Source: Methylocystis sp. SC2 (GTDB taxonomy: Bacteria > Pseudomonadota > Alphaproteobacteria > Rhizobiales > Beijerinckiaceae). Taken from it: a stretch of 64,000 bases of DNA. Both the position numbers and the translations under genes were made by a program. Below the pieces are notes generated by a model. It did not search any database. It had not been told where the DNA came from and was given only the letters and a program-made list of their open reading frames with translations. Shown here piece after piece: positions 1 to 9,768 of this stretch; positions within the stretch are counted from its first letter, which is position 1, and every line of letters starts with the position of its first letter. Location of the stretch: assembly GCF_000304315.1 (NCBI RefSeq), contig NC_018485.1, positions 3,256,501 to 3,320,500 of the forward strand. The letters are read 5' to 3'.

Positions 1-1934
1 AGTTCGCCGACCGGCATGTCGGGCAGGGCGCCTTCGCCGAATTTCAGCGCGCGGATGAGCGCGCGATGCACGATCAGATCGGCGTAGCGGCGGATGGGCG
101 AGGTGAAATGCGCGTAGCGACGCAGATTGAGGCCGAAATGCCCGTAATTCTCATGCGTATATTCGGCCTGCGCCTGGGTGCGCAGAATGATCTCGTTGAC
201 GATGTTCTCATGCTCCAAGCCCTTCACGCGATCGAGGATCACGTTGAAATGCGCCGGGCGCAGCGCTTGGCCCTTGGCGAGCTTGACGCCGATCGTCGCG
301 AGAAATTCCGAAAGCGCCGAGACCTTTTCGCGCGAAGGTTCGTCATGCGCGCGATAGATCAGCTGCTGGCGATGCTGCTCCAATGTTTCGGCGGCCGCGA
401 CATTGGCCAGAATCATGAATTCTTCGATCAGCCGATGCGCTTCGAGCCGCGGCGGAATGATGACGCGGTCGAAGGAGCCGTCTTTTTTCAGAAGGATCTT
501 GCGCTCGGGCAGATCGAGATCGAGCGGGGCGCGCAGATTGCGGGCGTGCTGCAGCGCTTCATGCGCGGCGTAAAGCGGCTTGAGCACGGGGGCGAGCAGC
601 GGCTTTGTCGTGTCGTCGGTGCGGCCCTCGATTGCGTCCTGCGCCTGCGCATAGGCGAGCTTGGCGTGCGAACGCATCATCACGCGATGAAAACTATGGT
701 CGATCTTCCTGCCCTTGCTGGTGACGCGCATGCGCACGGCGAGCGCCGGCCGATCTTCATTGGGCCGCAAGGAGCACAGATCGTTGGAGATGCGTTCGGG
801 CAGCATCGGCACGACGCGGTCGGGGAAATACACCGAATTGCCGCGCTCCAAAGCGTCGCGGTCGAGCGCCGAGCGCGGCGTCACATAATGCGCGACGTCG
901 GCGATCGCGACCGTAATGACGAATCCGCCGTCATTGTCGGGCGCGTCATCCGGCGCGGCGTGGACCGCGTCGTCGTGATCCTTGGCGTCCGGCGGATCGA
1001 TGGTGACGAGCGGCAGGTCGCGCCAGTCTTCGCGCCCGTGTAGAGACGCCGGCTGCGCGCGTTCGGCCTCCGCCGTCGCCTCGCGGCGAAAGACGTCGGG
1101 AATGTCATGCGCGCGCAGCGCGATCAGGCTCACCGCCTTTTCGCCCGTTACTGAGCCCAAAGTCTCGCGCACGCGGGCGCGCGGCGCGCCAAAGCGCGTC
1201 TTGCCGACGAGATCGATCGAGACGAGATCGCCGTGCTTTCCTTCGCCGATGTCGGCGGCGGCGACGGCGAGCTCGCGGCCGGCCTGTTTCTTGTCGATCG
1301 GTTCGATGCGGCCGGCGCCGTTCGCTTCGATATGCAGCACGCCGAGCACGCGCTGGCGCTGACGCGACAGGAGTTTGACGACGCGACCGACATAGGGCGG
1401 ATCGTTCGGACCTGCGTCGCGATCTGGTTCGGCGCGAACGAGCGCGCGGTCGCCGACGCCGGGCAGGGGCTCGCCCGGCCGGGCGCGGCGCGGCGCCTGG
1501 ATACGAATGCGAGGGGCCGCGCCCAGCTCGTCCTCGTCCCATTCGACCGGCGCGGCGATCATCTCGCCGTCGCGGTCGCGCGCGATGATGTCGACGAGCG
1601 CGACAGGCGGCAGCGTCCCCTTGCGGGTCACGCGCTTGCCGCGCTTTTCCAGAACGCCTTCGTCAGCGAGTTCGGCGAGCATGCGCTTGATGGCGATCCG
1701 GTCGTCGCCGGTCACGCCGAAGGCGCGGGCGATTTCACGCACGCCGATCTTGCGCGGGCCGCCCGCCTCGGTTTCGCGGGAGATGAAGGCGAGAATGTCT
1801 TCGCGAGAGGGCGCGTGTTTCGCCGCGTGTTTCGCCGCGTGTTTTGCTTTGTCGTCTTTCGCCAAGGGCTCGCTCAAAAGAGGCAATAAAATCGCCGTTC
1901 GGCGCGGCGGGCGTGCACATTCGGCATCACTCAT
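1..1934 (-). CDS. rnr: Ribonuclease R, 3' end outside window
   Basis: Processive 3'-5' exoribonuclease that degrades structured RNA in the cytoplasm. The minus-strand frame is open from the ATG at 1934 to the window edge (about 644 residues seen). The N-terminal part has a short KHAA repeat and a winged-helix-like segment, then the RNB catalytic domain with the Asp-rich stretch DPPDAKDHDDAV, and near the edge the family signature FTSPIRRYADLIVHR. The C-terminal S1 domain must lie off the left end. It lies 65 bp downstream of topA on the same strand, the usual alphaproteobacterial topA-rnr order. The start is uncertain: no clear Shine-Dalgarno precedes 1934, and an internal TTG before AKDDK is possible. 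The identification is firm. Confidence 0.93.
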   Translation of the reverse strand, partial: MSDAECARPPRRTAILLPLLSEPLAKDDKAKHAAKHAAKHAPSREDILAFISRETEAGGPRKIGVREIARAFGVTGDDRIAIKRMLAELADEGVLEKRGKRVTRKGTLPPVALVDIIARDRDGEMIAAPVEWDEDELGAAPRIRIQAPRRARPGEPLPGVGDRALVRAEPDRDAGPNDPPYVGRVVKLLSRQRQRVLGVLHIEANGAGRIEPIDKKQAGRELAVAAADIGEGKHGDLVSIDLVGKTRFGAPRARVRETLGSVTGEKAVSLIALRAHDIPDVFRREATAEAERAQPASLHGREDWRDLPLVTIDPPDAKDHDDAVHAAPDDAPDNDGGFVITVAIADVAHYVTPRSALDRDALERGNSVYFPDRVVPMLPERISNDLCSLRPNEDRPALAVRMRVTSKGRKIDHSFHRVMMRSHAKLAYAQAQDAIEGRTDDTTKPLLAPVLKPLYAAHEALQHARNLRAPLDLDLPERKILLKKDGSFDRVIIPPRLEAHRLIEEFMILANVAAAETLEQHRQQLIYRAHDEPSREKVSALSEFLATIGVKLAKGQALRPAHFNVILDRVKGLEHENIVNEIILRTQAQAEYTHENYGHFGLNLRRYAHFTSPIRRYADLIVHRALIRALKFGEGALPDMPVGE

Positions 1935-1999
1935 ATAGGACGCCGGCGGCAAAGTTGAAACGCCGCTTCAAAATTGTGGAGATTCGAGAACGCGTTCTT

Positions 2000-4921
2000 C
2001 TACTTCGCCGCGGCTTTTTTCGTCGCCAGCTTTTTGGCGGGGGCCTTCTTGGCTGCAGCCTTCTTTGCGACCGTCGACGCGACCTTTACGGGTTTCGAAT
2101 CGTCAAAAGGCGTCTCGTCGCTGTCTTCGATTTTCTTCTTGGCGCTGGTCGGCGCTTTCTTATTGGGCGCTTTCTTGGCCGACGCCTTTTTCGCGCCGCC
2201 CTTCTTCGGCGCGCCGCCCTTGGCTTCGATCAGTCGCAGGGCCTCTTCGAGCGTCACGTCCTCGGCCGAAGCGCCCTTGGCCAGCGTCGCATTGATCTTG
2301 CCCCAATTGACGTAAGCGCCGAAGCGGCCGGGGCGCACCGTGACCTTGCCGCCCTCGGGATGCTCGCCCAGCAAGCGTCCGCCGCCCGTCCCGCCGCCGC
2401 CGGCGGCCTTCTCCGCGATCAGCTCCAGCGCCTGTTCGAGCGTCAGCGACGCCGGATCGACGGCGCGCGGGATCGTGGCGTTGACCTTGCCCCAGTTCAC
2501 ATAAGGACCGAAGCGGCCGGATTTGACGCTTACCGCGCCGCCCTCCGGGTGATCGCCGAGCGCGCGCGCCGGCTCCGCCGGGCCGCGCGAGAAACGGGAG
2601 CCCCCGCCGCCCGATTCCTTCTGCACGATGAGATCAATGGCGCGGTTGGCGCCAATGCTCAGCACGTCGTCGTCGCGGCCGATATTGGCGTAGGTCTTGC
2701 CGTGCTGGACATAGGGGCCGAAGCGCCCGATGCCGGCGACGATCGGATCGCCGCTCGTCGGATGTTTCGCGACTTCGCGCGGCAGCGCGAGCAGGGCGAT
2801 GGCCTGCGTCAGCGTCAGATCGTCAGGCCTGATGCTCTTGGGCAGCGACGCGCGTTTGGGCTTTTCGCCGCCTTCCTCCTGTTCGCCCTCCTGCACATAG
2901 GCGCCGAAGCGCCCATCCCGCAGCGTCACTTCCGCGCCGGTTTCCGGGTTGACGCCGAGAACCTTCACGCCTGGCCGCGCCGCGTCGGCGGCGTCGCCCG
3001 TCGGCGGCGAGAGCGTGCGCGTGTAGCGGCACTCGGGATAGTTGGAGCAGCCGACGAAGGCGCCGAACTTGCCGATCTTGAGCGAGAGCTGGCCGCTGTT
3101 GCAGGCGGGGCAGAGCCGGGGATCGCTTCCGTCTTCCTTCGGCGGGAAGACGTGGGGACCGAGCAGCTCGTTCAGACTGTCGAGCACCTCGCTGACGCGC
3201 AGATCCTTGGTCCCGTCGACGGCGGTCGAGAAATCGCGCCAGAAATCGCGCAGCACCTGTTTCCAATCGATCTCATTATTGGAGACGAGATCGAGCTTTT
3301 CTTCGAGATCCGCGGTGAAGTCGAACTCGACGTAACGCGAGAAGAAGCTTTCGAGGAAGGCGACGACGAGGCGTCCCTTGTCTTCGGGCACGAGGCGCTT
3401 CTTGTCGATCCGCACATAGTCGCGGTCGCGCAGCACCGCGAGCGTCGAGGCGTAGGTCGAGGGGCGCCCGATGCCGAGCTCCTCCATGCGCTTGACCAGC
3501 GTCGCTTCCGTGAAGCGGGGCGGCGGCTCCGTAAAATGCTGCGTGGCGTCGATTTTTTCGCGCGTGCACGGCTCGCCTTGCGCCATCGCCGGCAGGCGAC
3601 CGCCGTCCTCGTCCTCGCCGTCGTCGCGGCCTTCCTGATAGAGTTCAAGGAAGCCCGGGAAACGCACGACCTGACCCGTCGCGCGCAGCTCCAAGGCGCG
3701 GGCTCCGGCTTTGGCGTCGATGTCGACGGTGGTTCGCTCCATCTCGGCCGACTCCATCTGGCTGGCGATGGTGCGCGTCCAGATCAGCTCATAGAGCTTG
3801 GCCTGCTCGGGTTCGAGATATTTGGCCACTTCCTTGGGCAGTCGCGCGGGATCGGTCGGGCGGATCGCCTCATGGGCTTCCTGCGCATTCTTGGCCTTCG
3901 TCGTATATTTGCGCGGAACCTTGGGAACGAAACGCTCGCCATATTCCCGTCCGATCACGCCGCGCACGCTGGCGACGGCCTCGGGGGCCATGTCGACGCC
4001 GTCGGTTCGCATATAGGTGATGAGGCCAGCGGTCTCGCCGCCGATGTCGACGCCCTCATAGAGGCGTTGGGCGATGCGCATGGTGATCGCCGGCGCGAGC
4101 CCGAGCTTTCGCGACGCCTCCTGCTGCAGGGTGGAGGTCGTGAAGGGCGCGTAAGGGTGGCGCTTCACCGGTTTCGCTTCGACCGAGCGCACCACAAAGG
4201 CGGCGGTCTCCAGCGCCTTTTTGAAGTCCTCGGCCTCCTGGCCCGCGCCGATGTCGAGCCGCTGTATCTTCTTGCCGTCGGCGCCGACCAGTCGCGCGGT
4301 GAAGGGTTCGCCCGCCTTGGTCTTCAGATGGGCGACGAGCGACCAATATTCGCGAGCGACGAATTTCTCGATCTCGAGCTCGCGGTCGCAGACGAGGCGC
4401 AGCGCCACCGACTGCACGCGCCCGGCCGAACGGGCGCCGGGGAGCTTGCGCCAGAGCACCGGCGACAGGGTGAAGCCGACGAGATAGTCGAGCGCACGGC
4501 GCGCGAGATAGGCGTCGACCAGCGCCTGATCAATCTGGCGCGGATGCGCCATCGCCTCTTGGATCGCGGCCTTGGTGACGGCGTTGAAGACGACGCGCTC
4601 GATCTTCTTATCCTTGAGCGCGCGCTTCTTGTTCAAAATGTCGAGCAAGTGCCATGAGATGGCCTCTCCCTCACGGTCGGGGTCGGTCGCGAGGATGACT
4701 TTGTCCGCGCCCTTCACCGCCTCGGCGATGGCGGCGACGCGCTTTGCGCCCTTGGCGTCCATTTCCCAGACCATGGAGAAATCCTGGTCGGGATCGACCG
4801 ATCCGTCCTTCGCGGGAAGGTCGCGGACATGGCCGTAGCAGGCCAACACATTGAAATTCTTGCCTAAATATTTGTTTATCGTTTGCGCTTTGGCCGCCGA
4901 TTCGACGATAACGACATTCAT
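2000..4921 (-). CDS. topA: DNA topoisomerase I (type IA)
   Basis: Relaxes negative supercoils through a covalent tyrosyl-DNA intermediate. The 973-residue protein starts at MNVVIVESAAKAQTI (ATG 4921) with the Toprim domain. The active-site tyrosine lies in ITYMRTDG, near residue 303. One four-cysteine zinc ribbon (CPAC and CSNYPEC) follows, then four C-terminal topoisomerase repeats marked GRFGAYV or GRFGPYV. The protein ends in a long Lys/Ala tail (KKAAAKKAPAKK type), common in alphaproteobacterial TopA and probably DNA-binding. An 18-residue upstream extension to 4975 is possible but does not look like the family. The rnr gene follows on the same strand. Confidence 0.97.
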   Translation of the reverse strand: MNVVIVESAAKAQTINKYLGKNFNVLACYGHVRDLPAKDGSVDPDQDFSMVWEMDAKGAKRVAAIAEAVKGADKVILATDPDREGEAISWHLLDILNKKRALKDKKIERVVFNAVTKAAIQEAMAHPRQIDQALVDAYLARRALDYLVGFTLSPVLWRKLPGARSAGRVQSVALRLVCDRELEIEKFVAREYWSLVAHLKTKAGEPFTARLVGADGKKIQRLDIGAGQEAEDFKKALETAAFVVRSVEAKPVKRHPYAPFTTSTLQQEASRKLGLAPAITMRIAQRLYEGVDIGGETAGLITYMRTDGVDMAPEAVASVRGVIGREYGERFVPKVPRKYTTKAKNAQEAHEAIRPTDPARLPKEVAKYLEPEQAKLYELIWTRTIASQMESAEMERTTVDIDAKAGARALELRATGQVVRFPGFLELYQEGRDDGEDEDGGRLPAMAQGEPCTREKIDATQHFTEPPPRFTEATLVKRMEELGIGRPSTYASTLAVLRDRDYVRIDKKRLVPEDKGRLVVAFLESFFSRYVEFDFTADLEEKLDLVSNNEIDWKQVLRDFWRDFSTAVDGTKDLRVSEVLDSLNELLGPHVFPPKEDGSDPRLCPACNSGQLSLKIGKFGAFVGCSNYPECRYTRTLSPPTGDAADAARPGVKVLGVNPETGAEVTLRDGRFGAYVQEGEQEEGGEKPKRASLPKSIRPDDLTLTQAIALLALPREVAKHPTSGDPIVAGIGRFGPYVQHGKTYANIGRDDDVLSIGANRAIDLIVQKESGGGGSRFSRGPAEPARALGDHPEGGAVSVKSGRFGPYVNWGKVNATIPRAVDPASLTLEQALELIAEKAAGGGGTGGGRLLGEHPEGGKVTVRPGRFGAYVNWGKINATLAKGASAEDVTLEEALRLIEAKGGAPKKGGAKKASAKKAPNKKAPTSAKKKIEDSDETPFDDSKPVKVASTVAKKAAAKKAPAKKLATKKAAAK

Positions 4922-5030
4922 TTCGTGATTATTCCAGGTGGCGCGCCGGCTTGGCGAGCGGCGGAAGATGGTCAAAATGGGCGCCCCCTGTCAAATTGGC
5001 CAGTCCAGGGGCCCGAAAGAAAGCTGCGCC

Positions 5031-5516
5031 ATGGAAAAGCCGATTAGGTCCCTGTCGGCCGCAGTCGCGGCGGCGGATGTCGCCCCTCGGGCCAGGCGCT
5101 CGAGCTACCCTGACCCGTTCGCGGCGCGGGTTCGGGGGCGCGAGAAACGGTCGCTTGGCGATTTTTTTGGGCTGACCAATTTCGGCGTCAATCTGACGCG
5201 GCTTGCTCCCGGCGCGCAGTCGGCGCTGAAGCATCGCCACAGCCGGCAGGACGAATTCGTGTTCGTCCTGGAGGGAGAGCCGACGCTGCTGCGCGACGAT
5301 GAAGAGATCCTCCTGCGCGCCCGCATGTGCGCGGGCTTTCCGGCGCAGGGCGCAGCCCACTGCCTCGTCAACAGAACGGATCGCGACGTCGTCTATCTGG
5401 AAATTGGCGACCGGTCGGCAGGCGACGAGGCGACCTATCCCGACGACGACCTCAAAGCCGCGCTTGGCCCGGACGGCCGCTGGATCATGACGCACAAGGA
5501 CGGCCGCCCCTATTGA
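5031..5516 (+). CDS. Cupin domain protein
   Basis: A 161-residue protein with one cupin domain. The metal-binding region reads HRHSRQDEFVFVLEGE, followed by a second cupin half near CLVNRTDRDVVYLEIGDR. It resembles cupins that act on, or bind, small polar ligands; the substrate cannot be told from sequence. The start at MEKPIRSLS was chosen because a purine-rich GAAAGAAAG precedes it and the conserved part begins soon after; an in-frame start at 4938 would overlap the topA promoter region. It is transcribed away from topA. A 14-bp tandem repeat begins 6 bp after its stop. Confidence 0.8.
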   Translation: MEKPIRSLSAAVAAADVAPRARRSSYPDPFAARVRGREKRSLGDFFGLTNFGVNLTRLAPGAQSALKHRHSRQDEFVFVLEGEPTLLRDDEEILLRARMCAGFPAQGAAHCLVNRTDRDVVYLEIGDRSAGDEATYPDDDLKAALGPDGRWIMTHKDGRPY

Positions 5517-5521
5517 CGCGC

Positions 5522-5605
5522 GGACGCGCGACTTGGCGCGCGCGGCCTGGCGCGTGCGACTTGCCTCGCGCGACTTGACGCGTGCGACTTGGCGCGTGCG
5601 ACTTG
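5522..5605 (+). repeat. 14-bp tandem repeat, six units
   Basis: Six head-to-tail 14-bp units with consensus GCGCGTGCGACTTG; units 3 and 6 are identical and the others differ at a few positions. The array sits between the cupin gene and tRNA-Cys. The unit length is not a multiple of three and no gene crosses it, so it is intergenic. Confidence 0.85.
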
Positions 5606-5664
5606 GCTTGCTCGTCATGACGCCCTCCTGTATGAGCGAGCCCACGCGGCGCACGCCGTGCTAA

Positions 5665-5735
5665 GGCCTCGTGGCGGAGTGGCTACGCAGAGGACTGCAA
5701 ATCCTTGTACGGGGGTTCGATTCCCTCCGAGGCCT
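5665..5735 (+). tRNA. tRNA-Cys (GCA)
   Basis: The acceptor stem GGCCTCG (5665-5671) pairs with CGAGGCC (5728-5734). The anticodon loop carries GCA at 5697-5699, the T-loop reads GGTTCGATTCC, and the discriminator base is U, as expected for cysteine. CCA is not encoded. Confidence 0.95.
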
Positions 5736-5894
5736 CGCCTTTCTCACGCGAGAAATGGGCGCCGTCAATTTGTAGGCGTGCGCAGAACGATAGCGCGGAA
5801 GACGCGGATCGCGCGGCCCGCGGGCGCCGCATTCGGGTTCGTTTTCTCCCTAGTTGCGCTATAGTTCGGCGCGACGTCACCATCGAAGAGGGTA

Positions 5895-6101
5895 ATGATG
5901 CTGAATGCGTTGATTGCGGATGCGCAGGCGCGGCTGGACCAGGCGCGCCGCGAGTTGAAGTCCGCCGTTCTTGATTTCGACGTCTCGGACGACAGGCTCC
6001 TGGAGCTGCGGGCCTCGGCGCGCCGCGTCTATGACGAGCTCAGCGCGCTCGACCGCAAGAAGCTGAAGAGAGGCATTTTCGGTTTTTTGAAAATCTGGTG
6101 A
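5895..6101 (+). CDS. Small hypothetical protein, 68 aa
   Basis: A short, charged, probably helical protein (MMLNALIADAQARLDQA...) rich in Ala, Leu, Arg and Asp and ending FLKIW. The start follows a good Shine-Dalgarno (GAAGAGGG), and codon use matches the neighbours, so it is probably real. The N-terminal half could form a coiled coil. I do not recognise a family. It lies between tRNA-Cys and another small gene, with no clear operon partner. Confidence 0.55.
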   Translation: MMLNALIADAQARLDQARRELKSAVLDFDVSDDRLLELRASARRVYDELSALDRKKLKRGIFGFLKIW

Positions 6102-6197
6102 CCGCTCTGCGGCGCGTCGGCTCTTTCGTCCGCCGACGCGCGCTCCATAATTAATTTAGGAGCGCGCGTTCATCGCGCCGCAGAACGAGGTCGCTAA

Positions 6198-6491
6198 ATG
6201 ATCAGTCCTGAAACGCCTCCCGGCGCCGAGGTGGTTTGCGTAGACGCGACCGCGGGCCCCTATGGTCGTTGCGAGGGCTTGGCCCGTGGCGCCATTTACA
6301 CGGTCGCGCGGATCGCCCGCGGCATTGATGGCGGTCACGTCGTCATTCTTGGGGAAGTGTCGCCCTGGCGAACCTATGCGCCTCCCTGGGGCGTCGTCGA
6401 GGTCGGTTTTGAGCTTCGCCGCTTTCGCTATCTCGATATTCCTGACGAACTGACAAGACTTCTGCACGAAACGCAGTTGGAGGACGTTTAA
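6198..6491 (+). CDS. Hypothetical protein, 97 aa
   Basis: A small soluble protein with a beta-rich pattern: GAEVVCVDATAG near the N-terminus, GLARGAIYTVARI in the middle and VEVGFELRRFRYLDIPDEL near the C-terminus. This layout resembles short SH3-like hypothetical proteins common in Rhizobiales and phages, but I cannot name the family. No signal peptide or membrane segment is visible. It ends 10 bp before the convergent AsmA gene. Confidence 0.6.
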   Translation: MISPETPPGAEVVCVDATAGPYGRCEGLARGAIYTVARIARGIDGGHVVILGEVSPWRTYAPPWGVVEVGFELRRFRYLDIPDELTRLLHETQLEDV

Positions 6492-6501
6492 CGTTCTCGG
6501 G

Positions 6502-8328
6502 TCATTGCCCCGCCGGTCCGTCCGGGGGCGTCGGATCGGTTCGCGGCAGCAGCGGCGCGGCCGCGTCGGAGCGGCGAATGAAGGCTTGCGCGTCCAGCCC
6601 CAATGCAAGTTCGTCCCAGGGGCCGGCGAGGTCGAGGGCGATGCTTGGCGCCGATTCGGCGGTCAGTCCGGCGCCGTCGGCTTCGCGCGCCATCGCTCTG
6701 ATCGCGAGACGGCGCTCCGGGAGGCGCGCCGAGCCGCCGAAGGCAAGCGTAAAGCCAGGGCCTCGCGCGACGCCTTTGGCGATGTCGGCGACGCCGTTTT
6801 CTATTTTGACGGCGGCGCTCGCGGCGACGAGCGCCGAGCGGCCCGAGCGGATGTCGAAGGCGCTCGATAGCGGCCGCGTCTCCAATCGGCGCAGCGCTTT
6901 CTCGAGATCGACGCCGGAGATCTCGCCGTCGACGAGAGCGACGCTGGCGCGCCCGTTGAGACTTTGCATCAGCGTGGCCATCCGGTCGCCGACGCCGTCG
7001 ACCGCGAGAGTCGCGTTAAGCGCTCCCGCCAGGACAGGTTTTCCGTAAGCGTCCCAGAGCAGCGGGCCCGCTTCGACCGCCGCTGTCTGCGCATCGGCGC
7101 GCAGCGCCAGACCGTCGGGCGAAGGCGCGATCGAGGCCCGAAACTTGAGTCCGCCGTGATAGGCGCGCGCCTGCGTTATCGCGAACTCCGCGGCGCCGTC
7201 GCGCAACGTGACTTCGATCGCGGCGTCTTCGACCTTGAGCCGGCCAAGTCTGGCGTGGCCGACGGTAAGATGCAGATCGACGTCAGCGCCGGAGAGGTCC
7301 GGCAGATTGAACGGCTGATCGCTCCACTGTCCGTTCGCGGCGACAAGCGGCGGCGCGTCGGCGAGAAACGGCCGCAGCGAGAGGAATTCGCTTTGCAGCG
7401 CCGCGGTCAGCGTGGGGCGGCCGTCCTCTTTCTGCAGGTCGATATCGCCGCGAAATTCGTTTCCGTCGACAAAGAGACGCGCGCCCTTGAAATGCGCCTC
7501 TCCGGGCGCGAGCGTCGCTTGCGCGGAGAATTGCGCGTCAGCGAAGGGGCCGGGCAGGGGCGCGGCGACGCCGAAGAGCTGCAGCGTCTGTTGCGCCGAT
7601 GGCGCGCTGGCTGCCGCGCGCCCCTCGAAGCGGGCGTTGGCGCCGAGTTGTCCGACGCCTTGCGCTTCAGCCCGAAGGCTTTTGCCGTCGAGCCGGGTCG
7701 TCACAACGGAGGGTTCTCCGCGCAACAACGCTCCCGGACGCGCGACCCATAAGATCGCTTCGAGCCGTTCGCCGTTGAAATCGAACGCGCCGGTCAGGGC
7801 CGCCGCCTCGCCGATGCGGCGCCATTCAAAATTTGCGTTGATTCGCTCCAGCGCATAGACGCGGCTGCGGTAGGTGATCCGCGCGTCGCCGTCGACGATC
7901 GACACCGCGCCAAACCGCACGTTATCCGCCGCTGCGGCTTCGAGCGTCGCCGGCTTTGCGGCGGCCGCTCGGGCGGCTGCGCCGGGCGCGCCGGCCGGCT
8001 TTCTGTCAAGATCGATGTGGGCGCGCGGCCGCACGAGCTTCACCGACGCGACTCTGAGACGCCCCGCGACCAGCGGCAGCACGTCGACGTCGCCGCGCAG
8101 CTCGCTCGACTCGATGAGCAGCGCGCCGTTGCGGTCGGCGAAGGCGACGCCTTCGACCGCGATGCTTGGACGCGGAAAGAGCGAGAAGCTCGTTCGCCCG
8201 CGCGCGGCGACATAAAGCCCCGAAGAGCCTTGGAGCTGATCGGCGACGGCGTCGATGAGAGCGCCGGGCGAGAACAGCCACGGCGCGACGGCGGCGGCGA
8301 TCGTCGCCAGCGCCGCCCCCGCCGCCAA
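6502..8328 (-). CDS. AsmA family envelope protein
   Basis: A 608-residue protein with an N-terminal hydrophobic anchor (ATIAAAVAPWLFSPGALI), then FPRPSIAVEGVAFAD, typical of AsmA-like proteins linked to outer-membrane assembly and lipid transport. The C-terminal third carries the AsmA_2-type pattern LNGRASVALVDGEISGVDL and KIENGVADI. The first canonical start is the TTG at 8328; the frame stays open upstream as far as the response-regulator gene but offers only non-standard start codons, so the true N-terminus is uncertain and probably a few residues longer. Confidence 0.82.
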   Translation of the reverse strand: MAAGAALATIAAAVAPWLFSPGALIDAVADQLQGSSGLYVAARGRTSFSLFPRPSIAVEGVAFADRNGALLIESSELRGDVDVLPLVAGRLRVASVKLVRPRAHIDLDRKPAGAPGAAARAAAAKPATLEAAAADNVRFGAVSIVDGDARITYRSRVYALERINANFEWRRIGEAAALTGAFDFNGERLEAILWVARPGALLRGEPSVVTTRLDGKSLRAEAQGVGQLGANARFEGRAAASAPSAQQTLQLFGVAAPLPGPFADAQFSAQATLAPGEAHFKGARLFVDGNEFRGDIDLQKEDGRPTLTAALQSEFLSLRPFLADAPPLVAANGQWSDQPFNLPDLSGADVDLHLTVGHARLGRLKVEDAAIEVTLRDGAAEFAITQARAYHGGLKFRASIAPSPDGLALRADAQTAAVEAGPLLWDAYGKPVLAGALNATLAVDGVGDRMATLMQSLNGRASVALVDGEISGVDLEKALRRLETRPLSSAFDIRSGRSALVAASAAVKIENGVADIAKGVARGPGFTLAFGGSARLPERRLAIRAMAREADGAGLTAESAPSIALDLAGPWDELALGLDAQAFIRRSDAAAPLLPRTDPTPPDGPAGQ

Positions 8329-8495
8329 CGCCGTCGCCAGCAGCCGAAGCGCAGCGCCTGAAGGACGGCGCGCTCTCAGCGATGCGGAAGGCTTGTCGGT
8401 TATGGCGGAGGGCTGCAGCCGGGTGCTCCTGATGCGAGTCTTGAGACGTCGCTTGTCGCGGTCAAGGGCGGCGATATAGTGGCGAAAGGCCGAGC

Positions 8496-8933
8496 CTAGC
8501 GCTCTTCGGCGCGCGACAGTTCGCTGCGGAGCGCGGTCAGGATCTCCTCGACGTAGAATGGTTTTTCGACCATGGCGTGCTCAAGATGCGCCTCGGGCAG
8601 TCCTGCGCGCCCGCACCCCGTCGTGAAAATGAATGGGCAGCCGCGGGCGGCGAGCGCGTCGGCGACTGGATCAATCTTTTCGTGGCCGATATTGACGTCG
8701 AGCAAGGCCAGATCGACTCCGTCCTCGCGGGACAGCCGCACCGCTTCCTCGACGCTGCGCGCCATCCCCGCGATAACTAAGCCGAATTCCGCGAGCGTCT
8801 CTTCCAGCGCCAGCGCGATATAGGGATCGTCTTCGACAATCAGCAGCCGTCGCCCGAGCAAAGGATCGCTCGTGCGCTGGGAGTCATCGCTTGGAGCGGC
8901 CGAGGAAGAAAGGCCGGAGCTGGAAAACGACAT
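8496..8933 (-). CDS. Single-domain response regulator (CheY-like)
   Basis: A 145-residue receiver protein without an output domain. The acidic pocket is LLIVEDDPYIALALEE, the phospho-acceptor Asp lies in LALLDVNIG, and the conserved Lys is in VEKPF. It starts with a Ser-rich stretch (MSFSSSGLSSSAAP) ahead of the fold. No histidine kinase gene is adjacent, so it is probably an orphan receiver working with a kinase encoded elsewhere. An in-frame extension to 9038 would overlap the neighbouring gene and is not preferred. Confidence 0.88.
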   Translation of the reverse strand: MSFSSSGLSSSAAPSDDSQRTSDPLLGRRLLIVEDDPYIALALEETLAEFGLVIAGMARSVEEAVRLSREDGVDLALLDVNIGHEKIDPVADALAARGCPFIFTTGCGRAGLPEAHLEHAMVEKPFYVEEILTALRSELSRAEER

Positions 8934-8965
8934 AAATAAATGGTGGGGCGGAATGCCGCAGTTGT

Positions 8966-9367
8966 CTAGCTTTCGGGCGGCTTTTGCAGTGAATTTGCTG
9001 CGAACATGGCGAACGCCGCCCAGATGGCGAGAGCGCACCAGCTCAAGATCGTCAGCCCGCCGCCGATCGGCGCGGCGAGAGGAAACAGTCTTCCCGATAA
9101 AAAAACCCGGGCGGCAAGGTCGCCCGCGAACAGCGTCACCCCCGCCTGAAGCGCCAGCGCGATAGCGGCGAGCCCATTCGCCTTTGGTCGCGGCGTCGTG
9201 CGTATAAGCGCCGCGAGGCCGACGCCGGCGGCGGCGTGGATCATGAGAAACTGGCTTGCGGTCGCGAGAAAAGGACTCGCGTCGGCATGGGCTGCGGCGG
9301 CGGCGAGAGATACGCCGGCCGCTCCTTGAAGAGCGGCGATGGTCGCGATGGCGAAGGACAGTCTCAA
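8966..9367 (-). CDS. DUF423 family membrane protein
   Basis: A 133-residue integral membrane protein with four predicted helices. The conserved pattern includes GAAGVSLAAAAAHAD at the start and LFPLAAPIGGGLTILSW near the end, as in the YgdD/DUF423 family. The function of the family is unknown. I chose the TTG at 9367 because GGAG lies six bases upstream and the result matches the usual family length; there is no suitable ATG, and the longer reading to 9637 adds a non-conserved charged tail. Confidence 0.8.
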   Translation of the reverse strand: MRLSFAIATIAALQGAAGVSLAAAAAHADASPFLATASQFLMIHAAAGVGLAALIRTTPRPKANGLAAIALALQAGVTLFAGDLAARVFLSGRLFPLAAPIGGGLTILSWCALAIWAAFAMFAANSLQKPPES

Positions 9368-9768
9368 TGGCAACTCCGTTTCGCGCCTCCGCTGGATGGC
9401 GTTCTCAGCCTTAAGGAAGAGTCGCAGGCGCCATCGCCCAATTATAGACCTCGAGCGGACTCGACCAGCGTCTTCATGGCGGATCGGCCCGTTCAGTCGT
9501 CGTATCGCAGACCGGGGCGCGTATGCGCACATCTTCGGCGCAAGATCGTCAAAGCCTGCGCATGTCTGCGTGTCGGCGCCTTGACGATCCGCTCCGCAGC
9601 GAGAAAGTCGAGCGGCTCCTGTCGTTTCGCGCTGCAACGTTCAGGAGAAAGTCGTCTGCACGAAAGGGGAGATCTAGCTGCCCAGCTCGGCGCCCGCATA
9701 AGGCGGCGCTCTCGCAAACACGGCGGCGCTTTCCTATATTGCCGCATGAACGTTTGCGGGAGAGACGA

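Noticed and set aside
1844..4657. 937-codon open frame on the plus strand
   Set aside because: It lies antisense to topA, reads as Arg/Leu/Gly-rich low-complexity sequence and has no domain; high GC keeps such frames open by chance.
5522..5605. CRISPR array
   Set aside because: Units are 14 bp with no spacers between them.
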